Positions 1 to 8,322 of a stretch of DNA of 64,000 nucleotides are shown one piece after another. The translations under genes were made by a program, and so were the position numbers. This DNA is from Gemmatimonadota bacterium (GTDB lineage: Bacteria; Gemmatimonadota; Gemmatimonadetes; Gemmatimonadales; Gemmatimonadaceae), in contig JAPLKS010000017.1 of NCBI GenBank assembly GCA_026387915.1, positions 124,001 to 188,000 of the forward strand. Direction: 5' to 3'. How positions within the stretch are numbered: position 1 is the stretch's first letter; each line of letters starts with the position of its first letter. The notes beneath the pieces were generated by a model. That model searched no databases. It saw only the letters and a list, made by a program, of their open reading frames with translations, and was not told where the DNA came from.

Positions 1-38
1 CGCCGTGTCCGGGGGAGCTGCGTTGCATTGGGAGGTGT

Positions 39-55
39 CGAGTCGGGTGGACTCG
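39..55 (-). terminator. small hairpin after the deacetylase gene
   Basis: A 6-bp perfect inverted repeat (cgagtc / gactcg, 5-base loop) lies 3 bases beyond the stop codon of the minus-strand polysaccharide deacetylase gene. No clear T-run follows, so it is at best a weak terminator. Confidence 0.3.
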
Positions 56-57
56 CG

Positions 58-1014
58 CTACTTCTTGGCGCCCGCCGTCACCAGTCGGTCGTTGCGCTTG
101 TCGAGATCGTCCAACGTCTTCTCAAGCTCCGTGCCCACAATCTGAATGCGCGGCAACGAGAGTGGATTGAACTTGCCCGATGAAGGGTTCGGCGCCGCAG
201 CGCCCGACACTTCAAGAATCGCGTCGAAGTTATAGCGGACTTCTTGCCCATTCTTGGGATTGCGCCACACGCCGGACTTGGCCAGCGCACGGTTCCTGGG
301 CCAGATGCCCAACGGCAACGCAAAGGTGCGCACCTTGTAGCCGGCAACCGCGGAATCAATCGCCAGCACGCCACGTGCAATCTGTTCCTGCACCACGGCG
401 TCGCTGTACTTCGCAAGATTGGCGTGCCAGAGCGTGTGATTGCACAGCTCAAAGCCCTGCTCGGCGAGGAACTTCACTTTTTGCAGGCGCCACGCGGTTT
501 TCTGTCCGTCGATGCCTTTGTCGCCAAAGAATGCATGGCCAGCGGAAGCACCCGGCAGCATGCAAAACGTGGCGCGCTTCCCCCAGTCCGGGTGCGCACG
601 ATTGAAGTCGAGCCAAATGCCAACGGCGCTCGCGGGGTCCACTTCGAGCGTGCCGTTTTTTTCGATGTAGCGGAACTGCCCTGGCGACGAATCGTCGAAC
701 GTGAACACCACGGGCGTCGTACCCGCCGGGATGTCGTACTTGCCGTCAATAAACTGCGCGACGGTCACTGGGCGATAGCCGCGCTGATAGAGCAACTCGA
801 GATCGCGTCGGAAATGCTCGACGGAACGCCCCCAGCGACTGTCCTTGTCGCTGACGAGGTGATACTCGAGAATCGGCACGCGGCCGTTGGGGTTCGGGGC
901 GCGGGTGCCGGATTGCGCGGGGGCGCTCGCGGCAGTGAGCGCGAGCGAGACGATGGTGGCAAGGCGGAGTGAGTTCACGCGCGAAAAATAACGACTCGTC
1001 ACGCGAGAAGGCAT
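58..1014 (-). CDS. secreted polysaccharide deacetylase family protein
   Basis: Predicted exported carbohydrate esterase of the NodB/polysaccharide deacetylase family (CE4), which removes acetyl groups from N-acetylated cell-wall or exopolysaccharide sugars. From the ATG at 1014 the product is 318 residues, with a signal peptide ending around ASAPAQS. It has the conserved opening PILEYHLVS, the first metal and catalytic motif TFDDSS (Asp107-Asp108) and the second motif NHTLWH (His194 and His197), spaced as in the family. The reading frame is open upstream to a GTG at 1059, only 6 bases after the DUF1501 stop. That start would add an Arg-rich extension before the signal peptide, so I prefer 1014; a GTG at 978 is also possible. 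No good ribosome-binding site decides it. It is the last gene after DUF1800 and DUF1501 on this strand and may be co-transcribed. Substrate unknown. Confidence 0.8.
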   Translation of the reverse strand: MPSRVTSRYFSRVNSLRLATIVSLALTAASAPAQSGTRAPNPNGRVPILEYHLVSDKDSRWGRSVEHFRRDLELLYQRGYRPVTVAQFIDGKYDIPAGTTPVVFTFDDSSPGQFRYIEKNGTLEVDPASAVGIWLDFNRAHPDWGKRATFCMLPGASAGHAFFGDKGIDGQKTAWRLQKVKFLAEQGFELCNHTLWHANLAKYSDAVVQEQIARGVLAIDSAVAGYKVRTFALPLGIWPRNRALAKSGVWRNPKNGQEVRYNFDAILEVSGAAAPNPSSGKFNPLSLPRIQIVGTELEKTLDDLDKRNDRLVTAGAKK

Positions 1015-1065
1015 CACCCGCGTGTTGGAGGTCGGCAATCTGTTGCGTCGCCGCGCCACTCAGCG

Positions 1066-2325
1066 CTATCCGAGCAACCCCAGCCCCGCACGCGGTGAGA
1101 ACCCAGGAAAGAGCGCGTCCATCTTGGACGCCCCAAGATGGCGCCCTGCTATTTCCGCAAAGACCGTGCGAAAATCGGTCGTCAGCGCGAGGTCGCGCCC
1201 CTCGTACAGTTGCTCCGGCGCCAAGCCGGGCCATTTGCAGTACACCTGCTTCCCCCGCACATGGCCGCCGATCACGAACATCGCGCCGGCGTGGCCATGG
1301 TCGGTGCCGCCATTCCCATTTTGGCGCGCCATCCGCCCAAACTCGCTCATCGTCAGAATCACCACGTCGTCCATACGGTCGCCGAGGTCGGCGGTGAGCG
1401 CGGCAATCGACTTGGCAAAATCGTCAAGCCGCTGCGCGAGCGCACCCGTCACCGCGCCCTGATTCACATGCGTATCCCAGCCGCCGATATCCGCAAACGC
1501 CACTTCGAGTCCGACGTTGCTCTTGATCAACTGCGCGATCTGCTTGAGATGGTTGCCAAAGGGCGACTTGGGATATTCGGCGCTGTTCTGTGGTTGGTAC
1601 TGCAGCGGATTGGCGGACTTGAGCATCTTCACGGCTTCGAACATGTCTTTGCCGGCGCCGTGAATGACGTCGGCCGACCCGGTGCGGTAGAGTGCTTCGA
1701 GCCGCGCGGTTTGATCGCCGCCGCCGCGCACGGTGAACTCTTCGAGCGTGTTCATCGCGACGGTCGGCGCTATGCCGGCTAGGATTCGCGGCGTCTGCTG
1801 TGTCATGGCCACTGCGCGGAACGGCGACGGCTCGCAGGACGCCTCGCAGGTGCCGCTCGTAGCGAGATACCGATTGAGCCAGCCGTCGTTCGTGGCTTTG
1901 AGATCGGGGGTGCCGCTCTCCATGTAATCCTGCGCGTCGAAGTGCGAGCGCGTGCTGCTCGGACTTCCTACGGCGTGGATCGGTGCGAGCAAGCCGCGAT
2001 CCCACAGCGGCTTCAGCGGCGCCAGCGACGGATGCAGTCCAAAAAACCCGTCGAGGTCGAGCGCCGCCGCAGCGCCTTGTCCGCGCAACGGCTCCGGGAT
2101 GGCGATGTTGGGGCGGAGTTGGTAGTACGACTTGTCGCCAAACGGAACGACCACGTTGAGCGCGTCGGCGGCGCCGCGCTGAAAAAGGCAGATCAACACT
2201 TTCCCCTTGGCCGCGGCGGGGAGTTCCATCCCGAAAACCGTGCGCCGCAGGAATGACGGACTGAGCCCCATGGTCGCGAGCGCGAGCGCCCCCGATTTCA
2301 GAAAGTACCGGCGTGGCATCGTCAT
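1066..2325 (-). CDS. DUF1501 family protein, Tat-exported
   Basis: Member of the DUF1501 family (COG4102, related to the alkaline phosphatase/sulfatase fold), found encoded beside DUF1800 proteins; biochemical role unknown. The 419-residue product starts with a twin-arginine signal (RRYFLKSG, then a hydrophobic stretch), so it should be exported folded. Typical family segments are RGAADALNVVVPFGD near the N-terminus, SRSHFDAQDYMESG, the DIGGWDTHVNQG block, the SEFGR block and the TDHGHAG block near the C-terminus; the His and Asp residues in these blocks are likely metal ligands. The ATG at 2325 was chosen because AGAGGAGATA lies just upstream (2331-2340) and the twin-arginine motif follows at once; the longer open frame adds nothing. 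The start is 4 bases beyond the DUF1800 stop, implying translational coupling. A second pair of the same families lies at 56.4-59.3 kb. Confidence 0.85.
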   Translation of the reverse strand: MTMPRRYFLKSGALALATMGLSPSFLRRTVFGMELPAAAKGKVLICLFQRGAADALNVVVPFGDKSYYQLRPNIAIPEPLRGQGAAAALDLDGFFGLHPSLAPLKPLWDRGLLAPIHAVGSPSSTRSHFDAQDYMESGTPDLKATNDGWLNRYLATSGTCEASCEPSPFRAVAMTQQTPRILAGIAPTVAMNTLEEFTVRGGGDQTARLEALYRTGSADVIHGAGKDMFEAVKMLKSANPLQYQPQNSAEYPKSPFGNHLKQIAQLIKSNVGLEVAFADIGGWDTHVNQGAVTGALAQRLDDFAKSIAALTADLGDRMDDVVILTMSEFGRMARQNGNGGTDHGHAGAMFVIGGHVRGKQVYCKWPGLAPEQLYEGRDLALTTDFRTVFAEIAGRHLGASKMDALFPGFSPRAGLGLLG

Positions 2326-2329
2326 GGGC

Positions 2330-4195
2330 CTATCTCCTCTGAAATTCGGGGGACCCAATGGCCAACCCGACGATCTGTGGCAATCCTTTGAGCGGCGGAA
2401 GATTGGCGAGCAAGCGCTGTGCGGCCGCTGCGGGATCGCGTTGCGCCACGGGTGCCGGCCGACCGCCGCGCGGCGGCTGCATCATGTCTGTCGTGCTCGC
2501 GTCAGGCGCCGCGTTCTTGGCAAGCGGGTTGGCACCGCTCGTCAAAATGGCGCGCGTGTCCACTGACACATCACCGCCGAGCAGGGCTCGCACGACGCCG
2601 TCTACCTGCTGATCGAGGGGCGCATTCTTCAGCGCTTCGGCGCCGTTCCACCCGAGCGCCGATGCGCCGGGCACGCGATTCGCCGCTACCGAGATCCCAA
2701 AGTTGATGCGATTCAAAATGCTGCCGGTGTTCATCCACTGATCCGCCGTCTCGGGCCAGCCGTTGGGCGTCTGGTGCCCGTAGATGGGCTGGCCGAGGAA
2801 CGCGACGAGCGCGGCGGTGCGCGGGGTGGAGTCAGGCTGCGCATTCAGCGCGCGCAACGTGCTCGCCACGACTTCAAAAGGCGTTTTTACTTTGCCGCGA
2901 TACGCAGCGCGGGCAAAAAATTCCTGACTCGTGATGATCGTGCGCACGACTTCGCGAATATCACCGTCGGTCGCGGTAAAGGTCTTGGCCGCTCGGTCCA
3001 CCAGCGCGGCGGACGGCGTATCCGCCACAAAGCGCCGAGCGAGTTTGAAGGCGATGTAGTGCGCAGTAGACGGATGGCGCGCGACGATGTCGAGCACCTC
3101 CTCGCCGTCTTCCATCCCACGGCCGGCCGTCAGATGGTGCCCGAGCAGCACTTTGTCGCCAGCGTCGTGCATCTGCGGTTTGAAGGCGAAGGCGCTCACG
3201 GGCGGTCTGAGCAACGTCCAGCCGGTGAGCGCACGCGCGGCGTTGATCACATCGGTCTGCGTGTAGCCACCGTCCACGCCCAGTGTGTGCAGTTCGAGCA
3301 ATTCGCGACCGTAGTTCTCGTTGAGTCCACGCCGGCGCTGCGCTGCCACCGCCTGTTGTACGTTCTGGGGGTTCACTCCCGCCGGCATGGGACGTCCCGC
3401 GCGCTGCCGCTGCTCCAGTGCACGCTGCGCCTGCAGCGGTGTCACACTGGGGATCGGCCGCCCCTGCGCGTTGAGCCGTAGCCGATTGCTATCGACCTGA
3501 CTTTCCCAGTTGTCGAGGTAGAAGAGCATCGCCGGACTCTTCGCGACGGCGCCCAGCAGTGTGCGGAATTTCCCGAGCGCGTTCGGGCGGATGACTTCGT
3601 TCTCGTATTGCGCCAGTAGGTAGTGCTCGACCGGCGCTTTCTGCACATACACACTGAAGTGATTGAGCCAGAAGTCGGTCATCACTTCGTTGAGCTGCCG
3701 TTCGGTGAGGAGGGCGCGGGCCACGCGGCCGCTTTGCAGCTCGGTCAGCAGACGGCGCTGGGCCAGCTGTAACTCGCGGAGTCGCGCACTGTCGGCCTTC
3801 GCCTGCTCGGCGCTCGGCGATTTGCCCAACTGATTGAGCACTGTCTGGGGGCGCGGATATTTCTGCTCCAGTTCGTCCGGCGAGCTGTGATACGTCTCGT
3901 AACTCCCGAAAAACGCGTCGGCGGCGGCATCGGGAATCCGGTCCGGGTGAAGCTGTTCCTCTATCCACCGGTCCACGCCTAGGGTGCGCACGCGGTCAGC
4001 GTCACCGGGTCGGGCTCCGAAAGTCAGGCGGCTCAGGACGTGGCTTACCTGCTGGTCGGCGGTCTGCTCGCGCGCGCCCGCCGCCGAGAATGACGGGCTT
4101 GGGTTGCCGCCGGCAGAAGACTTGGCCGATTGGCCGCACGAACTGGCGGCAACCGCGCATGCGAGCAGTATGACGAGCACTCGAACCTGAGACAC
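2330..4195 (-). CDS. DUF1800 family protein, predicted lipoprotein or secreted
   Basis: DUF1800 (COG5267) protein of 621 residues, the usual partner of DUF1501 proteins; molecular function unknown. The GTG at 4195 was chosen because CGGGAG sits 7 bases upstream and the protein then opens with a short charged stretch, a hydrophobic core and SSCGQS, a possible though imperfect lipobox. Family hallmarks are visible: VSHVLSRLTFGARPGD near the N-terminus, the FWLNHFSVY segment, GLNENYGRELLELHTLGVDGG, the ALTGWTL motif, and GWPETADQWMNTGSILNR near the C-terminus. A Pro/Gln/Arg-rich insert (about residues 250-300) is not typical of the family core. It overlaps no neighbour and is followed 4 bases later by the DUF1501 start. 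A divergent 250-base gap upstream must carry its promoter, but I see no convincing -35/-10 pair. Confidence 0.85.
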   Translation of the reverse strand: MSQVRVLVILLACAVAASSCGQSAKSSAGGNPSPSFSAAGAREQTADQQVSHVLSRLTFGARPGDADRVRTLGVDRWIEEQLHPDRIPDAAADAFFGSYETYHSSPDELEQKYPRPQTVLNQLGKSPSAEQAKADSARLRELQLAQRRLLTELQSGRVARALLTERQLNEVMTDFWLNHFSVYVQKAPVEHYLLAQYENEVIRPNALGKFRTLLGAVAKSPAMLFYLDNWESQVDSNRLRLNAQGRPIPSVTPLQAQRALEQRQRAGRPMPAGVNPQNVQQAVAAQRRRGLNENYGRELLELHTLGVDGGYTQTDVINAARALTGWTLLRPPVSAFAFKPQMHDAGDKVLLGHHLTAGRGMEDGEEVLDIVARHPSTAHYIAFKLARRFVADTPSAALVDRAAKTFTATDGDIREVVRTIITSQEFFARAAYRGKVKTPFEVVASTLRALNAQPDSTPRTAALVAFLGQPIYGHQTPNGWPETADQWMNTGSILNRINFGISVAANRVPGASALGWNGAEALKNAPLDQQVDGVVRALLGGDVSVDTRAILTSGANPLAKNAAPDASTTDMMQPPRGGRPAPVAQRDPAAAAQRLLANLPPLKGLPQIVGLAIGSPEFQRR

Positions 4196-4446
4196 GGCCA
4201 ACTCCCGATCAGGGGTACAGTAGACAGACGCGCGAGCCGAAAATCTGTTAAGCGCCGCGCCATGCAACGGTCGTGTCACGAAGCCCTGTGTGGCGTGATG
4301 AATCGGCGTATTGCGAGGTAGTACAGTTGAGCGTCTAGTAGAAGAACAGGCGAGCGGATCGCGATCTGCTGGAGTGCTCAGTCAACATCCGTCCGTGGAA
4401 CGATGCGCCCGCGTTTTGGCGGACGGCAACCAAGAGGAGGAGCGCG

Positions 4447-4986
4447 ATGGATGTTCTGGTACGACTGGACGAAGGTTCTGAGCCTTCTCCGGTGTGGGCG
4501 AAGGTGAGTTCCGTGCGCGGGTCGCGCTTCAGTGAGCGCCCGTCACGCGATGTGGTCACGCTGTACGGCGTGCCCAGCTCCGAGTCGCTGGCGCTGGCAC
4601 TGGCGGCCGCACTCGAGTCTCGACGCGCCGCCGTACCGGGCGGCAGTCAGACGGAGTCAGCGCGTGTGCTTGGGGTGTTCGCGGATCGCGATGCAGTGGG
4701 CGACGCGGAGTGGCGGGATCAGTCCACGGGGCAGTTGGTGACACACAACCTGCAGATCCCGCTGGCGCTCTTGGTGGAGACCTCCGGAGCCATTCTGAAG
4801 GACTGCGGCCAAGCCATTAGTCGCCTGATTGCCGGACTTCTGATGCCTGATTGGCCGGAAGGCACGTCTCGGGCCATTTCCTTTTCGTTCGCAGGCGGCG
4901 GCGCCTCCACGTTGGTGCCGACTGAGGCCATGTTCGCCTCGCTCCGCGAAGCGGACGGGTTCACATTCGAAGGCGAGGACAACTAG
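4447..4986 (+). CDS. hypothetical protein, 179 aa
   Basis: I do not recognise this protein. It is 179 residues, has no signal peptide or obvious membrane segment and is rich in Ala, Ser and Glu. The ATG is well supported by the purine-rich ribosome-binding site aagaggaggag just upstream. The middle holds a mildly hydrophobic, possibly helical stretch (LALALAAALESRR, then HNLQIPLALLVETSGAILKDC). The C-terminus is acidic. It stands alone between a divergent DUF1800 gene and an EF-G paralogue, with a hairpin terminator after it, so it is probably monocistronic. Coding is supported by the strong ribosome-binding site and the full-length open frame. Confidence 0.65.
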   Translation: MDVLVRLDEGSEPSPVWAKVSSVRGSRFSERPSRDVVTLYGVPSSESLALALAAALESRRAAVPGGSQTESARVLGVFADRDAVGDAEWRDQSTGQLVTHNLQIPLALLVETSGAILKDCGQAISRLIAGLLMPDWPEGTSRAISFSFAGGGASTLVPTEAMFASLREADGFTFEGEDN

Positions 4987-5032
4987 CAGAACGCTACTCT
5001 GTCAGCTGCAGGGGCCCGAAGAGGGCCATCGG

Positions 5033-5057
5033 GGGGCACACTCTATGGGTGTGCCCC
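5033..5057 (+). terminator. hairpin terminator after the 179-aa gene
   Basis: Perfect 9-bp stem ggggcacac/gtgtgcccc (5033-5041 with 5049-5057) with a 7-base loop, 46 bases after the stop codon at 4986. A T-rich stretch follows (ttcgcatttc) but no clean T-run. Confidence 0.55.
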
Positions 5058-5161
5058 TTCGCATTTCACCGAACCGGTGTCGGGGTTTCATCCCTTGACG
5101 CCCCCTTTCCCAGGCGCAAGGCTCAAGAGGTACACAGAGATTTCCCATTCTAGGAGGCAGT

Positions 5162-7273
5162 ATGAAGGAGTATCGCAGTGAGGCCATCCGAAATGTCGCG
5201 GTAGTGGGACACGGGGCGAGCGGCAAAACGACTTTGGTCGACGCTCTTGCCTTCGTGTCCGGCGCCAGCAAGCGGCATGGGAGTATTAAGGATGGTACGA
5301 CCCTCACCGATACCTCCCCCGAAGAGATAGAACGCGGCTACAGCATCGCTCTTGGCTGCGCCTTCGCGGAGTGGAAAGACACCAAGATCAACCTGCTCGA
5401 CACCCCCGGCTTCCTGGACTTTCAGGGCGACGCGATCGCGGCCGTGGCTGCCGCTGACGGCGCGCTGATCACGATCGGATCCGGCACGGGCGTTGAGGCC
5501 GGCACCGAGCGGATGTTCCGCGAAGCCGTCGCGCGCGAAGATCCGGTGCTGTTCGTGGTGCCAATGATGGACAAAGAGCATGCGGATTTTGACGCGGCCT
5601 ATCTGTCCATCAAGGAACGGCTCACGACCAAAGTCGTGCCGGTCGAGATCCCCATTGGTGCAGGCGCCGGGTTCCAGGGGATCATCAATCTTTTCACCAA
5701 GAAAGCGCACGTCTTCAAGCCCGGCACCAAAGCCGGTGAGTACGAAGAAGTGGACATTCCGGCCTCCGAAAAGGCGCGATTCGAGAAATATCACGCCGAA
5801 ATGGTCGAGGCAATTGCCTCCACGGACGATGCGCTGCTCGAGAAGTTCTTTGGTGGCGAAGAGATTCCCGGCGACGAAGAAATGGCTGCCATGAAGGAGG
5901 CGATGAAGCGCCAAGAGCTCTTCCCGCTCCTGTGCTGCTCAAGCCAACTGACGTGGGGCGCGCGCACCGTGCTCGACTTCCTCGTCTCGCTCATGCCGAA
6001 CGCGTACGAGATGGAGGAGGCCCACGCGTTCAAGGGTGCCGAAGGCACCCGCACCGTGGAAATCCACCCGAAGGACAGCGATCCTTTCTGCGCGCTCGTG
6101 TTCAAGACCACCGCCGAGCCGCACGTGGGCGACGTGTCGTATTTCCGGACGTTCGCTGGCACGGTGAACAGCGGGCAGGATGTCTACAACGCCACGCGCG
6201 ATACGGCGGAAAAACTGACCCACCTCGCGGTGCCGCAGGGACGGGAACGCGTGGAAGTGACGCGCTTATTCCCAGGTGACATTGGCTGCGTGGCCAAGCT
6301 CCGCAACACGCACACGAACGACACGCTGTCCACCAAAGAACATCCGGTGCGTTTGCCGCAGGTGGCTTTCCCCGATCCGCTGGTCAACTTTGCCGTGCGA
6401 GCGGTCTCGCACAACGACGAAGAAAAACTGCAGATGGGGTTGCATCGCGTGCACGACGAAGACCCCACGTTCCAGACGCACTTCAACGCAGAAACCCACG
6501 AGACGATCGTTGGCGGGCTTGGCGAGCGGCACATCGAAGTCGCCCTCGCACGCATCACGCGGCAGTTCGGTGTGAAGCCAGAACTCTCAACGCCGCGCAT
6601 TCCGTACCGCGAAACACTCCTCGGGAAAGCCGAGGGGCAGGGGCGTCACAAGAAGCAGACGGGCGGAAAGGGACAGTTCGGCGACTGCTGGGTGCGCATC
6701 ATGCCCGGGCAACGCGGCGCGGGCTACCGCTTCAACGACGAAATCGTCGGCGGCGCCATTCCGCGGCAGTACATCCCGGCCGTAGACCGCGGTATTCAGG
6801 AAGCGGCGGCGCGTGGCGTCCTGGCCGGCTATCCCGTCGTGGATTTTGTGGTCGAGTGCTTTGACGGCTCCTACCACTCGGTGGACTCCAACGAATCCTC
6901 GTTCAAGATGGCCGGCATTCTGGCCTTCAAGACCATCGCGCCCAAGTGCAAGCCGACGCTGCTTGAGCCACTCGACATGGTCGAGGTCTTCACCCCGGAT
7001 CACTATCTGGGCGACGTGATGGGCGACATGAGCTCACGGCGCGGCCACATCCTCGGCACCGAAGCCGAACCCGATATGCCCGGTGTCACGCGCGTCAAAG
7101 CGATCGTCCCGCAGGCGGATCTGCATTTGTACGGCACCAAGCTCTCGAGCCTGACGCACGGGCGCGGCTACTTTGTGCACCGGTTCCACGGCTACGAGAA
7201 CATGCCGGCGGAACACGCGAACAAGGTGATCGAGGCAGCGGCGAAGAACAAGAAAGAGGAGCACGAAGACTGA
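5162..7273 (+). CDS. elongation factor G paralogue (EF-G-2-like translational GTPase)
   Basis: A 703-residue protein with the full domain order of elongation factor G: GTP-binding domain, domain II, then the C-terminal domains III-V (for example GGLGERHIEVAL and the GDVMGDMSSRRGHI segment). The ATG is preceded by taggaggca, an excellent ribosome-binding site. The P-loop is GHGASGKTT (residues 16-24). The other GTPase motifs depart from canonical EF-G: the G3 motif is DTPGF (80-84), replacing the catalytic His of DTPGH with Phe, and the G4 motif is PMMD (134-137) in place of NKxD. These features match the EF-G-2-like paralogues of Thermus and actinobacteria, which also lack the catalytic His, rather than the housekeeping fusA next to rpsL/rpsG. 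It should bind ribosomes, but a slow or altered GTPase is likely. Flanked by hairpins on both sides, so a single-gene unit. Confidence 0.88.
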   Translation: MKEYRSEAIRNVAVVGHGASGKTTLVDALAFVSGASKRHGSIKDGTTLTDTSPEEIERGYSIALGCAFAEWKDTKINLLDTPGFLDFQGDAIAAVAAADGALITIGSGTGVEAGTERMFREAVAREDPVLFVVPMMDKEHADFDAAYLSIKERLTTKVVPVEIPIGAGAGFQGIINLFTKKAHVFKPGTKAGEYEEVDIPASEKARFEKYHAEMVEAIASTDDALLEKFFGGEEIPGDEEMAAMKEAMKRQELFPLLCCSSQLTWGARTVLDFLVSLMPNAYEMEEAHAFKGAEGTRTVEIHPKDSDPFCALVFKTTAEPHVGDVSYFRTFAGTVNSGQDVYNATRDTAEKLTHLAVPQGRERVEVTRLFPGDIGCVAKLRNTHTNDTLSTKEHPVRLPQVAFPDPLVNFAVRAVSHNDEEKLQMGLHRVHDEDPTFQTHFNAETHETIVGGLGERHIEVALARITRQFGVKPELSTPRIPYRETLLGKAEGQGRHKKQTGGKGQFGDCWVRIMPGQRGAGYRFNDEIVGGAIPRQYIPAVDRGIQEAAARGVLAGYPVVDFVVECFDGSYHSVDSNESSFKMAGILAFKTIAPKCKPTLLEPLDMVEVFTPDHYLGDVMGDMSSRRGHILGTEAEPDMPGVTRVKAIVPQADLHLYGTKLSSLTHGRGYFVHRFHGYENMPAEHANKVIEAAAKNKKEEHED

Positions 7274-7312
7274 CCATTGGGGTAAACGAATAACGAAATA
7301 TCGAAAACCATT

Positions 7313-7372
7313 CACGACGAAACACCGCGCGCCCGATCCAATGCTGGACCGGGCGCGCGGTGTTTCGTCGTG
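7313..7372. terminator. bidirectional terminator between converging genes
   Basis: A perfect 23-bp inverted repeat (7313-7335 and 7350-7372, 14-base loop) sits exactly between the converging EF-G paralogue and thyX. A second small hairpin follows at 7374-7392 (acggtaaa/tttaccgt), with cgttttt further on. The symmetry and position fit a terminator used by both genes. Confidence 0.8.
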
Positions 7373-7412
7373 TACGGTAAAACGTTTACCGTTATCCGTT
7401 TTTAACCAACCC

Positions 7413-8168
7413 TCACACCTTGTGGTACGAAATCCGCGCCGCTTCCGCGCGGTCTCCCGCCGTATAAATCTCAAAGTCCGCAAAGAACCCCGGCGCTTCG
7501 TGCTGCAGCACGCGGAGCACGGCCACGGCCATCCGGCGAATCTCGAACTCGGCGGCTTCGCTCGACCGCAGTTCGAGCATGGTGCGCCAGGCGCGGGCGT
7601 TGCCCGTCACGACGATCTTCGTTTCGGTGGAATTGGGCAGCACGCCGCGCGCCGCTTCGCGCGACATTTTGCGGCGGTGCACCTTGTCTTCCACCCAGCT
7701 GTACTTGGTCATCAGTTGATCGACGAGCGCCACGTACGTGGTCTGCGCGCTTTCGACCTGCGCCTTCCAGGCGGCCAGCAGCGTTGCGTCACCGATGATG
7801 GCGGGCGGAATCACAAAGGCCGCGTCGCTCTCGTCTACATACCGCTGCGAGAGCTGTGAGTACGCAAAGCCCGCACGGTGCCGCACCAGTTCGTGCGTGA
7901 GAGAGCGCGAAATCCCCTCGAGGAGCAACGAGTACGACGCGTGTTCCAACACGCTGCCGTGCCCCTGCTTCTTGATGTTCTCGAGATACTCGCGGGTGTC
8001 GCGCTTGGCCGGATTCTTCTGGCTCATGTAGCAAAGACGGCCGGCAAACTCTGCGAGGCGTTCACCATCGGTGCTCTCTCCCATCCAATTCACAGGGAGA
8101 TGCGCGGGCTCGGCAAAGGTCGGGCGCGCGAGCACGGAAATACGAGGAGCGTCAAAGAACTCAGGCAT
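7413..8168 (-). CDS. thyX: FAD-dependent thymidylate synthase ThyX
   Basis: Converts dUMP to dTMP using methylene-tetrahydrofolate and NADPH with a flavin, the alternative to ThyA. The 251-residue product from the ATG at 8168 contains the ThyX signature region RHRAGFAYSQLSQRY, plus LEHASYSLLLEGISRSLTHE upstream and EAARGVLPNSTETKIVVTGNARAW, the conserved substrate-binding block, downstream. The signature has one residue more than the usual RHR-x7-S spacing, apparently by an extra residue just after RHR. The open frame extends to 8267, but the added 33 residues look non-coding (Arg/Pro/Ala-rich) and the family normally begins near MPEFF. Start choice is not fixed by a ribosome-binding site. 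The gene converges on the EF-G paralogue and shares its terminator. Confidence 0.92.
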   Translation of the reverse strand: MPEFFDAPRISVLARPTFAEPAHLPVNWMGESTDGERLAEFAGRLCYMSQKNPAKRDTREYLENIKKQGHGSVLEHASYSLLLEGISRSLTHELVRHRAGFAYSQLSQRYVDESDAAFVIPPAIIGDATLLAAWKAQVESAQTTYVALVDQLMTKYSWVEDKVHRRKMSREAARGVLPNSTETKIVVTGNARAWRTMLELRSSEAAEFEIRRMAVAVLRVLQHEAPGFFADFEIYTAGDRAEAARISYHKV

Positions 8169-8322
8169 GGGCGTGGGAGTCGGAGACGCCAACAATCTAA
8201 AGCGCGGCGCGCCGTGGGAGCAGTCGTCGGCGCTGTTGGCGGGAGCTCGGAGGGGTTGGCGCGCCACTCGGAATGCGCGCCGGCGGGCGTCAGGCAGCCG
8301 TCAGGCAGCCGTCAGGCAGGCC

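Noticed and set aside
5095-5123. TTGACG followed by aaggct as an EF-G-paralogue promoter
   Set aside because: The -35 is good but no acceptable -10 lies 16-18 bases downstream.
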